Positions 35,709 to 50,500 of a stretch of 64,000 nucleotides of DNA are shown in pieces; the first letter of the stretch is position 1; the number at the start of each line of letters is the position of its first letter. The DNA is from Beroe ovata (taxonomy: Eukaryota; Ctenophora; Nuda; Beroida; Beroidae): NCBI GenBank assembly GCA_946803715.1, contig CAMPET010000023.1:448226-512225 (forward strand), in the 5' to 3' direction. The position numbers were made by a program, and so were the translations under genes. A model generated the notes under the pieces. It worked only from the letters and a program-made list of their open reading frames with translations. It was not told the origin of the DNA and made no database searches.

Positions 35709-38700
35709 CATTTCAGGAGACTGGTTCATAATCGTGGTTTCCTAGTGATAAAAACACCTGACATAAAGTAGTTTTGTGTTAATCACGGACCTGCTGTTCG
35801 CTGTTAATGTTGCTGAAACTGATCAAAAATACCAATATCCTGTATATGCCCACTGCGTTATGTAATGAGGTGCACACCCGTCTATGGAATAAGTTAGGAG
35901 CTTAATTTCGCGCGAGGGGGCTGTAACTCTGTAACTCCTAATGCAGTTTTGGCGAAAATGCAGACTTCCACCATTTCTATACATAAACCCGTACCTTCCT
36001 ATTGAATCAATACAGCCCTCCAAATTCTAAATGGACAAAGACTTACTTTATCAACTGCCCCCAGAGTAATACATCACCATATCAAAAGCCTATTTCATAT
36101 CCTTTAACAAGTTACATTATTGGTGTACCCTGTAGCCTGTAGTACATACTGTGGCTCTACAGCCACTATCGACTATATCATCGAATAATTCCTGGCAGAT
36201 ATATAAAGCCATCATACTAGATCAATACATCTCACATTAAAGCACCTTGCCACTCCATATTGTGAGAGTCCTATACAGTCAGGTAGGTTGCAATCATATT
36301 GTCATACCTCTATACTGTGAGTCTTATGCACACGAGCCGTCCATTACATATGGTACAACTTTAATAATAGTGGCTATCACCCTGAATCTTTCGTTCTGTA
36401 CAATATTCTGTACTACGATACTGTAATAATTGGTGTCGCTGCGTTGCTACATTTGCTACAGTAGTCTTTTGCAATTCGGCACAAAATCGTGGATAATTCC
36501 TCAGTTGAAACGAAGCAAGAAGACAATGAATTGCTTCCCATGTGAAGCCTCGTTCACTCATTATGAGCCTAGTCCAAAAATTCTAAAATTTTTCAAAAAA
36601 TATACACATGAGATGACAACGTACCTACTCAAAGAAATATTTCAGCTTGATGACGCACTAAAAGAACTTAAATTACTTCATCATCTTGTTATATAATCTT
36701 CCGGGAATATTTGTCGGCTAGAGCTCTCAATTTGCTAATACTACTGAGTGTCGTTGCTGCTACATTTCTCCTACGGCATATTCATAACTTTGGTTTAAAA
36801 TTCTTACTAATATTAAATCAGAAGTTTCATTTATTTTCTTCTATTTAACGCACCATAATGTTCGATAAAAACCTGGAATTTTGCGATCTTCGTAGTGGCT
36901 AAGTCAGAAAATGCCTTTATACAGAATCAGTGAAGACTGATCTGTGAGGTACTGTAGGGCGTAGGCAATGTAATTGTAAAAATGAGTTTCTACCGACTGT
37001 ATAAACGCTTATCAATTTTGCAGGATGGGCTGACCAGGAAAATCACAGGAAGCTCATTGACACAAATCGTGGCTGTCAGTGTCTACTCCGAATAGGTAAG
37101 TTGGGCATGTAAGGTAATCAAAAACTTTATGAGCATTAAATTTTGAGTTTTAAGCATTTTAAGGTCTAAACACTTAGTAAGTATTTGACTACAAACAAAA
37201 TATAGTCAGGCGTTTTTGTCAATGCATGACGCTGTATGTCTCATCGTTCCTCCCTTTTGATTAATAGTGCACGGAATTCCAACAATAATTTATTCTTTGG
37301 AACATCGAATTGCACGATATCAATATCTTATCATGTCATTTATTAAAACCTCATTAATGACGATACCTATTGCCTATCTATATTAATCCCATTAATCATA
37401 AAAGAATTTTCAAGGCAGTTCAAGATCGCCAGCTCCATAAAACTTTAAACTATGTAACTCTCACTCAAGGTCTTTATGATTCTATGAGCTCAGTTATAAG
37501 TGGCTATTAAAGCAAAAGGCTCAGAATAGCATTTGGGTTCTCAAGGATTAAACTTTGCATTTCAGTGGCGAGGATAATGTTTATCGCCAGGGTGTACATC
37601 GTGCATCATTTTAGTCCTTTGAGTTTGTTGAAATGTTTTACTGAATATTAATATTGCCATTAACCATCAACAAAATAAAGTGATATTGACGCTTAATATC
37701 AATATCTTGGTTGATCTAATGACTGTAATAGAAAATGAGCATGATACGCTTGCCACAAACTGCGGCTATCTATTTATGATTTTAGCTGATTATCAAAATT
37801 ACTATTTCTATGGGGCAACTCATATCTTTGATTGTACAAAATATATTGTACAAAATATATATAACACACTTATGTTAAATGAGCTTGGTCGTGACATATG
37901 CAACACAAGTCACAATATATTGCTAGATCTAATCGCACATTAACAACACTCCTGTAAAGTGAGACCTTTCTTGAATCGTTTCTCTCGTCAATGGGACTCT
38001 AGCAGTTATATTAGTTTCTGGTGCTGATGTTAAATAACTCTGGTATCACTTTAGAATTTTATGGAATTCCGTTTAATGGATTAAAAGTGGACTTATTATA
38101 AAGTCATGAAAAATATAGAGCCTGCAGTCCCGATTGCCGACTGAGCAAAAGTGTGAAAATTTAAGGATTTATTCTGCAGCCAAAATATTAGCTCTGCAGG
38201 AAACCTAGGTTGATGAGGCTTACGGCGTGAGCAGACTTTAAAATATGATATCTTAACATTCAATAATGCCAATCAAATACTATGGGTATCACTTCTTTTT
38301 AGCTTTCAGACTCATCAACATCAACATGGACGAAGATACCTTTACCAAAGGAGAGCGTATGATTCTCGTTGTCTTTCTAGTCCCACCACTAGTCCTAATT
38401 GGCTCCTATTTGGTACATATCCAATACATCAGTCTACACTACCTGTTTCATTAATCAGCTGCAATATATGTGTGTTTTGTGTACACTTATTCTACCAGTG
38501 TTCTTGAATATAAAATGTACGAAATCCAGCAAATTGTCCCTTATGACAATGGTGATTGGTGATATTTGTAACTTTGATGAATCCGTTGGTGAGTTGCTTT
38601 TCTTATATAATCAGTGCTACGATGGATGCACTTTATTCTATTGGAATAGAATGAAAGTCTCAAAGAGTCATGCTATGAAACGCAATTTCGTACTACCTTT

Positions 38701-39542
38701 TCGAAGAATAGTTTATTTTTAAATTTCTCCCGGATATTCAAAAGTTTCCATCTAAAAAGCTCATTGATAGAGAATGGTACCTATCATTGTTGGTGAGGAG
38801 TCCTGAATGATTTTGATCACGTGACAGCTTTTCTTGATTTTCATTGGTTGTATCTGTGTTCTCATTGGTCATTTGCTGTTGCATGGCTGGAAAAATTTTT
38901 GAGCCCTCCCCATAATCTTATACCGTCGTTCAATGTATTGAACTTTTGCTGTGGCTGCAATCACTAACATAATTTTTCACTATTCTAATGATTCGTGGTA
39001 GGCAATGCAGCATGTTCATTTCTATATTCAATGACTTAATTGTAACAGATGATTCTGATTAGGAACAATACATAGTATTCGGCACAGCGGTAAAGCACAG
39101 GACTATACACAGCAAAGGATGACAGACATCAAAATGCAAAGCCTGATTAAGGATCAGTTAACAAATACTGACTTCCAGTCAGCCCCGCTTACATAGGCAC
39201 AGGCTGTACTATCCTGATAAATGATGTGCTAATCTCTCTAGTGACGCCATCCTAATTGTCATCGAATATTATGATGAATGATCACTGATCATTCATAGGT
39301 TGCAGCATTAAGTCCTATGGCTCTCTCAGTGCTTCCTTGAGCTTGTACTCCAGGAGCTCTTGAACATTTCCTCAATTGCTGTAGATTTCAATGCAGAATA
39401 CCCTAATAAACTTTATTAACTTAATTCTTATCATTGTGGCTGATGAAAAATGTTTTAGCAGTGGACTTTAATCGGTAATTATTAATTATGGGAGGATAAG
39501 TTACCTTGAAATGCACTTTTGCCTTAGGTGTCGATAATCACA
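35709..39542. other. Interval between two GPCR genes, weak exon remnants
   Basis: Mostly AT-rich with no supported gene. Two weak exon-like pieces: 37020-37090 has an AG before it and GTAAGT after it; 38326-38408 starts ATGGACGAAGATACC and encodes a hydrophobic stretch (MILVVFLVPPLVLIG) like a GPCR N terminus. Neither connects to further exons. Confidence 0.45.
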
Positions 39543-41397
39543 ATGGGAGAAGAAACGGACACCGATTTCCGGTTTAGCCTTACAACCCAGATTCTGGTTC
39601 TCATACTAATTGGCGTTCTGATCTTCTTTGCTGTGTTCGGCAACATTGCACTTCTGTATGCCATTTATGCTCAACCCAGGCTGCGAACAACATCCAATCT
39701 TTTCATTGGCAGGTAAGGTATGGTTGTAAAAGGACAAGGAAAAGCTAATTTCCATGATGAATTACCTTACATCATAACTTTAATCCCGCTTATGAATCAC
39801 TCTCGAGAGCTCTTCTCCAGTCTTGCAGCTAGCAACCTCATGACGGGCCTTTACACAATGCCACTGGGCTTCCTCTCAGTGGCTTTTGACGGAGAATGGA
39901 TATTAGGAGCTGCCATGTGTGAACTAGGTGGATTCATAGATCAACTCACGATCTGTGCAGGAATGGTTACCTTGGGAATGACCAGGTAGGTACCTACTTA
40001 TAACACCTCACAAATTTGATAATTTTGCCTAAAACTTAATTTATGTACCCCAAATCCCCATTTCTAATTGTATAACTGAGACAAACGCTCATCTAATAAA
40101 AGCCTAATCAGGCAGTCTATTGACTGAATAGATACCTAATCACAAGGCTCCTATCCGAGATTACCTTTTGCCGAATAATTACTGCGGAGATCCTGAAATT
40201 TATAATGCATGCAAAATGATTAATCCAATCAACTTAAGGCTAAAGTTGCGATTGTTGAATTTATTAACACAAAATTTCCATCATAGTTTTGTTTCATGAG
40301 AAGCATATATCTTTTGCATTACATTATCAATTAATTCCTTGCAGTGTGGACAGATACATATTGGTTTGTCATGCTATCAAGTATCCAGACATCATGACAC
40401 GTAGGAGATGCTGGTGCTGTATTGCAGTTATTTGGGTGAGTTATTGAGGGTACATAATATTATGACATTACACACAAGAAATAAGTGAATTACTCTAAAA
40501 CTCAATATTTAAAACTGACAAATCTACCTTTCTTCCACCCCAGATTTGGAGTATAACAGTCTCAGTTCCGCCACTGTTTGGATGGAGTGAGTACACATTC
40601 TCGGAGTCTTCGTACACATGTGCAAGTGGTCTGGCCTCATCTTACTTCAAGTTCTATGTGTCGGTGACATTCCCTCTGCCAATACTGATCATATTCCCCA
40701 CATATTACTGCATCTTGAGGAGCTCAATGGGAGGCAGAGGTGGTGGTACAATGGCCAAGAGACATCGGGGTAATCTCAGAACAGCCAAGATCATACTGCT
40801 AATCATCATTATATTCGCGGTAAACCATCATACCATTTACATTTTGAATCAATAAAACCCGAAAATCGCTTTGCTATGTTGCTATCTACCAACTTAACCA
40901 GGCAAATTCAACAGTCCACTCTATGGATAGGGAAATAAAACTTCCACCTCATTCAGGTGTGTGTGTTCCCTGTGTTCCTTATTGGAATCATGTTGACAGC
41001 GGGTGTTAAGATTCCTCGGAGCTACACACTTGCATTTTCGGTGATCTGGCTCCTCATCGCCAACTCATCGATCAACCCCATTCTCTACGGTCTCCTCAAC
41101 AAGAACTTCAGAGCAGTGTACGTGCGCATGCTGCAGCGATGTCTCGGCATCAGTCAGGCACGTCTCAACAAGTCTTCTCCGAGGCTGCAGCACAGTTCTG
41201 TGGCGGCTCCTAGTCTCAATGGAAATGAGAACATGGAGGCAGGTAGCGTTTCCCCCATCTCCAATTCCATGCTAACTGGGATAGAGGGTCATCATCATGG
41301 GGCATTTGATTCAACAAAACTCACCTACAATAACGTTATTGAGGATCACGATATTGGAAGTCAATATGAAATAGTGGGCCTTCAAAGTAACAATTAA
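39543..41397 (+). CDS. Class A (rhodopsin-like) GPCR, five exons
   Basis: Exons 39543-39712, 39821-39985, 40345-40435, 40544-40819 and 40957-41397 join in consistent phases (2,2,0,0) to 380 residues. The start is ATG 39543, since the frame upstream has no other ATG. Landmarks: TM1 VFGNIALLYAIY, TM2 LAASNLMTGLY (Asn where Asp2.50 is usual), TM3 Cys (AAMCELGG) and SVDRYIL, loop PPLFGWSEYTFSESSYTC, TM5 FPLPILIIFP, TM6 VCVFPVFLIG, TM7 SSINPILYGLLNKNFR. Position 7.43 is Ile, not the opsin Lys. The loop 2 block PPLFGWSEY is very opsin-like, so it belongs to the opsin/melatonin-related part of the class. Ligand unknown. Same strand and similar ends as the intronless receptor 4 kb upstream. Confidence 0.88.
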
Positions 41398-44300
41398 ACT
41401 TGATTTGTGTACATATGATAAGCGTATATCTAATTTAATGTTTTAGTATAAGTACCAACTTCAGTTGTTACTTAAATGTCATTATGTTTTTGATCTATGG
41501 TATTCTGGCAGAGATCGAATCTAATACTAAATATCAAAGCTTATTATCGGTTATTAACAATAAATCGACTGTATTATTGACTTGATTTACTAACGACAGT
41601 ATATTGTTAATTGATTCCTGGCTGTGAGACTATAATATCATTTTCCTTTAAGATAATAAAGAAAACTATACAATTTCCTCACCAAGGACGAGCAAAATAT
41701 TAGCTTCTCGAATAATTAATCATGACAAAGATCACAGAAGTGGTCCACTCGAGACATACCTATGGTTTGATTATCTGGAGTCCACGATGGGCGGTGGTGA
41801 CATATTAGTTCTCTCTGTAAATTACTACAGTGAGTAACAGTTTCGAATTCACCGTGATAATTGTGAGAGGAAGCCGTAACAATCAATACGGGCCACGATG
41901 TATCATACACCACGAACTTCAGAAGAGCCAAGTGTGTGAATTTGCAGATTCATAGCCCGATTATTCAATAAACTAAATTCTATAGCCATAAACTAGATTC
42001 TAGCTAGGACTCAGTGGGAAGGTATCTGTGTTGTGCTATCTGCGTTGTACTTTCACGTATTGAAAAGCTTGCAACAACTTCTCACCGCGGTGGTGATTCC
42101 ATGAAGTATGAACTCGCGGGTGCACCAACAACAACAGTTTGTACACTTTGTCGACAATTAGAAGTTCCTATGATACATTTAGTAACACTTTCAGACTAGA
42201 GTTGACCTGCCGGTCCACAGTTAAATAAAAAGGAAATATAGATAATAACTACGAGGACCCTACTGTATTCGTATATTGTCGCAGTGCTTCTCTTTATCGT
42301 TTATATCCTAGCTCATATATACCTCGATGTAAAGAACTAATTGGCATTGAATAATTAATTCTTCCACTTTGCAAGAGCGTCAATCGATCCGGATGATATT
42401 CATTCTCAGTTTTATATAATACAATCTCAAAAGTAGGCATCTTTAGTGATAGGAGTGTTCTAAAGTAGTGAAAACGCATATGTGCAATGTGCATCTCATT
42501 TCGGTGAAAAAGAAGAATGTGACTCATCTCAACGATATCTGGAAACGGTGACAGGCTGGCTGAATAAGAGACAACTCACTGAACTGTCCAGTCAAGACGG
42601 GCCCAGATTGATACGGCTTAACATATATTATGACGGGAAGAATCGAGTTTTGATGCACATTGAAAGTATTGTGACTGCATTTTAAAGTAATAATAAGTCC
42701 CATTTAACTTACTTATTTGAAAAGCATGGTGATAATGATCGATCTACTCGAAGAGTAGGACCTAATGTAGTACCTTCTCAGTTTGAACTAAATAGGTAGA
42801 TCATTATTACTGTTTTTATGGTTGTGGCGCTGACGCGAGACATTATATAGAAAGTGTGAATGAAAAATATCTACTATTAATACCTGATCCTACAGCATCT
42901 CGTTAAATGAAAATTCCAACAAAGCCTATAAATCAGGAGTTTCGGTTTTTAGTTATGCAAGAGTGATTCAAAAAGTAACTTTTTGCCAATCATGTTAGAT
43001 TGAATTTCTGAGCAGGTAATGAATGGATAATAAGTTATCATTATGTCTAAACTTCTGGGGCTTCCAGTGAAACTTAAGCTATTGTGTCATTAAGCGCCCC
43101 ACTTTTGGTTACCAAGGTTTGTTATGCATTCTCAAACTTTTCGACAATTCATCAATGGAGTCAAATGGTTGATATTCTCGTTCTAAAACCAAAAACATGC
43201 GAAGAAATTATGATTCACTGCCAATCTAAGTTAGCTACCTAACACATGAATAATGATAATTTCATGTATTGGGGTGAGGGTAAGTAGGAGGACGTGATGA
43301 TCTCATTTCTTCTTTCTGTATGGACATTGGTCATAAAAAGTGGTCATGGGAGTAATTGGGATCATCATCAAGAAGTGGTGCTTGCTCTGAGATATCGAAT
43401 CATAAAACAGACTTCTCGTCCATGCCTTTAAGTGTTAAACTGATGCAAAACAGACAGACATACAGGAACACCAACAAAGACACAACCACCCACACACAGA
43501 CAAACACTCATACATACACCTTATTGAACAGAAACAGTAACACATACCCGGACAAACACACAGCGCGCGCAGACAACTAGTTTGCCGTGTTGAATGTTGC
43601 ACAGGACAATTCTGAATAATATTTATATTTTAATATTAGAATATCATACTGGGCGGTAAATTACCCCTGAAAATAGCATTGAAAATTGTACAGTCGGTAA
43701 ATGAGAAGACAGGTTAGTCCACAACATTATTGTAATGAGTTGCCTGCTAAGTGTAAACAGGCCTAAAAGTCGGTATCTGATGAAGCTAAGTGTTTTTGGA
43801 ATGCTTTATGCAAACACTTTAGGTATGCTTTGTATGCAAAAGGAAGTGCCATTCAACAACAAGTTAAAGATTATTGCTGCTTTTTTCCACTTCTGGGGTA
43901 TTTGTGCTTGTTGATGATTGCGTCGGTTCACCGTTATTTCACCGCTTGGAATATGTTCCTATAATATATCCGAATAGCTTCAGGAGAAGACATTGCAAGT
44001 ACTATACCCACGTAACGGGGGTGTCAACAACTATATAAATATTATTATTCTTAATATTGCTCCTAATATAACTACTACAGCTACTACTACTACTGCTGAT
44101 GTTTCTTTGCCCTTTCTCCTCTAATGGGTTATGGGTAGGCGAAGAGAGCGTGTACACACACACACACACTCACCATCGTTTCTTGTCTGTGTTCATGAGA
44201 TATAAACATGTGGGGTTGTCTTTTCATTGCCACCTCATCCCACGTGATTCTGTTCCCGTACATTAATAATTTAACCAGTGATGTATGTAGACAAGCTGAT

Positions 44301-46980
44301 AAGCATCGATTTCTACAAATATTAGGTGGGTACTTATGGGCATTTCTGATCAGGGATTAGTCTGCACGAGCAGTCACACATTGGGAAACCATATCAGTAT
44401 TCAAATAAAATGTACAAGCTCTGGTACCAGTTAAAAGTATGTACCTATTTGCAACAGCTCGATTTATTATATACTCAACTGTCTGTTTAGCTTCTCGCCC
44501 GTATGTCTGAGTGTACAAGTGTCTGTGTGAGTGGGTGTGTGTGCATCTGTAGGTGTGTTTCTATCCCAGTGTAGTACATGTGAATGTCATTTCACCACAT
44601 TGTCTTCTTCATATCACATAACAGCAGGAGCTCAGTGCTTTTAGGAGAGAGAGAGAGAGCATGAGAGTAGACACTCGTACACTCTTTACACTTCTAGGTA
44701 TCTCCACTTTGCACGTGTGTCCCGTGACTTTAATTATTTCTCGTCCTGAGGAGGGTGCAACTTTATGCTCCCACCTTCTTCCACTGTCTAATTTCAAATT
44801 GTCCGCTAACGTCAAGAGTGCAAAAATAAAAGGCTGCTCTAATCAAAAAGGAGTTCTAGCAGCTATAACCATTCAATAGATGTACAGTCGGGTGATGACA
44901 CGAATTTTTTACTTAAAACTTTAAAATTTGTATGTTTTCACACAGTACACGCACGCCTTCTAGTTGGTCCATATTGCATTTGACGGTACACAGAATGAAC
45001 CTACTTGCTTCCACCACACTCAGTTTATATGTGTTGAATATGTGTGTTCTTCCTTGATTTATAAGTCTTTTACTTGTTCGAACGTTTACAAGGCTTTCTC
45101 CCTCTTGTAGCTTATTTGTTGAAGTGTACAACAGGCCTCTCAACAGTTTTCATTAGTGGGCACTTGAGGTCTGAATTAGAATTCTCGACAGATTTTTGGA
45201 TATTTTGACTCTTATTATTATTTGTCCCTTTCGCCTGCCGTGTATTATCTTGCATTTAACAAAACTTCAATTTTTCCTTGTGTTTTTTCATAAATAAGTA
45301 GCAAAAAATTAGCTGAAAATTATAAATACCTTCCACACATACACACATCCACACACACTCTCTCACTCTTTGACAAGACGCGAAGTAGTCAAGTGACTAT
45401 ACATAGCGATATATGTACTACACTACACGGCTCGGCCTGCTGCAGTCGTGTTACATGGCACTCCAGTGTACACTAGTACGCGGTGTGTACCATATTGGAC
45501 GTAGCTGTGTGTCGCACTAACAGCTACGAGCATAGACCGCTTCTCTATGATCCTACCTACATCGCACATCTGCTATATTCGATAAACCCTGCATAACTGC
45601 GGCAGTTATTATCCTACAAGACATCTAGCCTCTACTCGTTGAATTCATTCTGTTGTTCTGGGTGAGCAATATTCTGATGTGATTTGTTGATTGACACATG
45701 CAAGGTTTTTTCAAATGCCCCTTTGGGGGTTGATATGATTCATTTCCACTCGCTCAATGCACTTCTTGAATAGCACTGCTTTTCATCTTTGATTATGTAC
45801 TAAGATTAGTAAGTTTTAAGCGAGTTCTTCTCATTACAACGGTTTTCTGAAGAATGCTAATTGTTTAATATCTAGCTTTGGCCTTTGCCATTCTGTATTG
45901 GGAGCAAAATTTTCGATGGTGTAATGGTTCTGGTCGTAGCTTTCATAGCTACAAGACAAACTACAAGACAAACTATCGTATGTTAGCATCCTATGAGTAC
46001 TTCTCTTTTGTCTCTAACTTCATGTCAGACTTCCTAGTTCCAACAACTGCAGTTTAAAAGTTAAAACCCAAAATATGTTTTTCAGTACAGTAGGCCAAAG
46101 AATTTGCTGAGTTGATTACATATCCTTTAACAAGCCCTATAAATGTAAAATAGTGATATTTATATAGAAATGAGGTTAACACAAATGTTAGAATTCTACT
46201 GCTACTACTGCACCAGCTGCAATATTATTTGATGTAGAAGAACATTCAACACAAGTTAGGGGTCACGCACTCGGGTAGCTAAATACCAGAACTAATACAG
46301 CTGAACCATACCAGTAACCAGAAATTAATAGTCAGTCAAAGAAAGAATACCTAATAATAGTAGTCATATTTTACAAAAAGCTCTTTATCAAGGACATCGA
46401 AAATGGACAAATTGTGTCATTGTGGCAATTGGTGTACAATGGATAAAAATACCAAATTGTCATGATGAGTGGAGTGTCCAATGGACGTGCATTAGACATC
46501 TTCTTATTGATGGACACAATAGACACAATTAAAAATCTTACCCTTTTACCAACGCATTTAAGTCTTTTGTCACTTATTGTTCAACTGGCTGAACAGTAAA
46601 CACTTTAAATTAGACGTATCATGAGTTGAGAATACTAGGATTATTTTTTAACACTTTCACTTCTACTTACATCATATTCTAACTAGAAATAGACGTCTGT
46701 GCTGTAAAAAAGTAGACATTCCGTGTCAACGAATTCGACCTCAGCTACGTTTCAAAATATTCGAATTATCATAGTCCACTAATTACAATAGCCTTGACAT
46801 TCTATACACTCGAGCTGTGAAGAACACATACATTTTCATAATAAGCAGCTGTTGTACTTCAGTAATCTGGAAATAGCACACACATCCAAGTCGATAATCA
46901 TTTTGATAAACCGGAGTAAAATGAATGCCAAGTGTCAAAAAAGCCATCCGTCAATAATCAATATGTGCATTAGTAACAAT
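41398..46980. other. Gene-poor stretch
   Basis: No supported exon. Contents noted: short CA tracts near 43490 and 44150, an (AG)n tract at 44646-44660, and a modestly GC-richer patch at 45420-45560. AT-rich elsewhere. Confidence 0.5.
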
Positions 46981-46988
46981 TTACATGC

Positions 46989-47514
46989 CAGGGGCGTTTC
47001 CAGGGGATTCACTTGATCCTCAGATCCCCTTTTGAAATCAGAATCTTTTAAAAAGTTGAGGACCGATCAGTAGTTTTCATCCCTTAATTCGATGAGAACC
47101 CGCCAGTGATTTCACTATTTTCATAATGGTGATCAAACCTTTTTACACCTCTGTACCATAACCCATTTAACCTCAAAGCAGCTCTTCCCACACTGATGAT
47201 TAAAACATATTTGGATCTCAAAATTTAAGTATCACCAAATTAATCCATAAACGAGAAACCGCTTGGCTGCTAGGGGCTGCACCCAAAGAATACTGTTGCA
47301 GTTTGAGCAGCTTTTCAATTGGATGATGAGAAATTGTTTGTGCTTAATTTTTGAAAATCCTCAAAATTTATGGGAGAGAAACCCTGCGCCCCCAGACCCC
47401 TGCTTCAATTTTGGTGGCTCTTCCCAGAAAAATAATTGGAGCAAGAGTCTTCGAGAAACTTCAAGATTGTTTGGTTTTTGGATTCCCCTTTCAAAAATCC
47501 TGGATACGCCCTTG
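46989..47514. mobile_element. Non-autonomous hAT-like DNA transposon
   Basis: 526-bp element. The left end CAGGGGCGTTTCCAGGG and the reverse complement of the right end, CAAGGGCGTATCCAGGA, form terminal inverted repeats. The flanks TTACATGC (46981-46988) and TAACATGC (47515-47522) are an 8-bp target-site duplication with one mismatch, the length made by hAT transposases. The TIR resembles common hAT ends (CAGGGGCGGATCCAGG type). No transposase is encoded; an 84-codon frame at 47263 is fortuitous. Confidence 0.88.
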
Positions 47515-47522
47515 TAACATGC

Positions 47523-50500
47523 TGTCACCTGTCACATAATAGGGATAATACGATTTTGTCAAGGAACTGGTATACCAGTGCAGTGGGTTACTAAATTTCA
47601 TGAAAGAAGAGAGCATTGACTTCCACTAGTTGGAAGACAGTGGTTCATAATTTAGGTAATAGGTATTTGAGTCTAGTTGTAGGTAACCATCTAGTTTCAC
47701 CATCGCTCTTTCAACCTTCAATCATTTCGCTTTCATGCTCAATGCTTATTGGCAGTCGCCGAATGAGGTGGCACCTCATTGCGGTGCCACATATTACCTA
47801 ACCTGCACTAAATATTTCAAATTAACATCATGTTTTGAATAAATGTGTGAGAAGATTCCACAAAATTACAGCCTACATAGACACAATTCCAAAAATGATG
47901 ATATCAATGATAAATAGGGCAAACAACACCAAAAATAGGAAAGCAACGTGGAGCAACGATAAGTAAGGAAATTAGGAAAATCATTTCAGCTAATATGCTG
48001 GTCAGGAATATTTCTAGTCGAAGTTAATCATCCCATATGGTATGATCACATGATTACGCCTAACTACTCCACTCAGCTCAGAGCACCCATGGTCAGTCAC
48101 TATTATAGACACACACACAGATGTATTTAATCGCCGTTGTCTATTATTTGTTCCTTTCCTTCCATCTTAAACCAGCATGTTCCTTACTTAAAAGTGTGGT
48201 TTATCATGCAAGCGTGTGTATGTTTTCGGGTGAGGAGGAAATATTTTGTCCTATGGAATTTTGGTACGAACAATTATCGCGGTCAGCAGCAGTACATGAT
48301 GGCCCGATGTGAAATTAGCTCAGTTATACTCGATTTGAGTTTTCGTGCGATGGCAGAGAGAGAGAGAGAGAGTGGCTAATTAATAGCATCTAAATATGTG
48401 AGATCTGAGCACATTCGCGTTGCTTGTGTGCATGATACCACCACTTGCTACAGTTACGTTTATTGTTATACCAACACGATCCGTTTGTCACGAGGGGACG
48501 GAACGCGTTTTTTCCAGGGTGCCCTCAACTCAATTCTCATACAGAACCAAACTCAGACCAGAGATTGACATCCCGTATTCAGATCACCCTCATGCGAGCT
48601 CACAACGAAATTATCAATGCCATCACGTTCACCTATTGAGCTCATTCATGAATCATTCCAACTGGCATCTGACTGTCTCCCAACACATCATTCCTTTACA
48701 ATGATGCTCGTTTTCAGGCAACGTAAATTCCTTAAACCAATCATTCCTTAACCCAATCACTGGCCATAATTCAAGCGCACCAATTTAAAACAGACTGAAA
48801 TTGTCACTCCTGAAATTGTCACTCCTCCTAGAACCCGTCACTTCTCGAATATGAATGTCCTGGAACAAGTTGTTCGTCAAACAATTCGTCACACCATTCC
48901 ACAAACTTGACTTCATTGAGCATATAAGTGCACGTGATTTATCAAGATTCACACCATTTTCTATAACCAATAAGTCCATACTCGCACACACAAACACGCA
49001 CACAGACACACACAAACACATACATAACTTGCCCTCACATTATATTAACAAAACCAGGACAATCTAGTAGCTATATTCCTGTGTTTCCCTCACATTTTTA
49101 TGGTAGCCTCTATACCGACTATAAGTATAAGTACACTATAACTCTGTTTATTGACCAATACACACGTCCAATTCTGACTTGTTAATATGCGAATTCCTTT
49201 GTTCACCAATACCCAGTTTTTAATTTTTCTCTGATCTAGCCTCTTTTATTTTTGCCCTTTTCTCGACAGTTATGCTTTTCGACAAAACCACAATACAAAA
49301 TTACGGTTTTTAATAAAATATTACATATTTTTGATTGTTACCAGGAATTAACTAAGTTTCGAGGAATTAACCCGACATTTTGTTGGCGAAATCTCGTAAT
49401 AAACGTGTAGAGTTGGTATACTTAATCACATTTCCACACATTCAGCTATTGTTTAATAATCCGACAGATTTTCAAGTCCTAAACAGTGTGTGCTGTTGCC
49501 TTGCATTGTTGTAGTACGCTGCTACTGTTTCCTTTCAACATTTTCTTCCAAGATTTATTGGTCCGTACTATAACAGATTAATGGGTGAAATTTTCCCCAA
49601 GATTTGATTGATGATCAATCCAGAATGAAAAATTGTTTGTAGTGCCGAAAAATAATGTCGTATGATAATACAGGGTGTGACAAAAAAGTGGAAAAAAGTA
49701 AACTTCCATATCTCAGCTTCTGGCCGGAGTTCCAGGGTGAAATTTGGAGGTGTGGTAGATATCGGCCTAGCTCAAAAGTGCCTGACTTATCAGCAAAAAA
49801 CTTATTTTTCAGTTTTTCGTCATATCTAATGCTGTCTAAAACTTCGGTCGTGTTCAGAGTTTAACCATGAAATTTGCTGCGTAGATAGGCATCACTGACA
49901 CATAATTGCTCAATAGGATTTCTAGTATCTACCTCAACATGATGGAGGAATTGGCAAAAAAACAACAGAATTTCATTTGACAACTTCATTCATCGACAAT
50001 GCATGATCTGAGCTTTAAAAAATAAATGCAGATTTCAAAATAACAATCCTCAACTATTCCAGAGTAAAACCTGAAAATTTCATCAATTTATCTCATAAAA
50101 AACGTCGGAGATATGCAAGTTTTTGTAGAGCACATAGATGTGGATCCTCACGCTTGTCTACTTATTTTTACACGCCTTGTACCATTTGGCCAAGATTTAC
50201 ATTTCATATAAGCAGTTTCCAGTTCCAAGTCATACCATGCGATAGGAATCGAAGAATGTTGATTAACTCTGCGCATATCATAATCCTACTTGAAATAATT
50301 ATGGAACAGGGAATATCGTACAGACCGCACTTTGTCTTAATTGGCCACACATATGTCGCCTGATGAAAGCTCACCCGGTGGAAACTAACAAACTCTTGAC
50401 TTGGAGGGTGGGGAGACCGGTCAACAAATTCACAATTTGTCATATAGGAAATAAATAGCCGGGTTACATTTCTCGAGAAATTTTGAGGCGTTTTTTCTCT

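Noticed and set aside
34335-41397. Calling the two receptors opsins
   Set aside because: The Schiff-base lysine in TM7 is absent from both.
47263-47517. 84-codon frame in the hAT-like element
   Set aside because: No transposase motif; element is non-autonomous.
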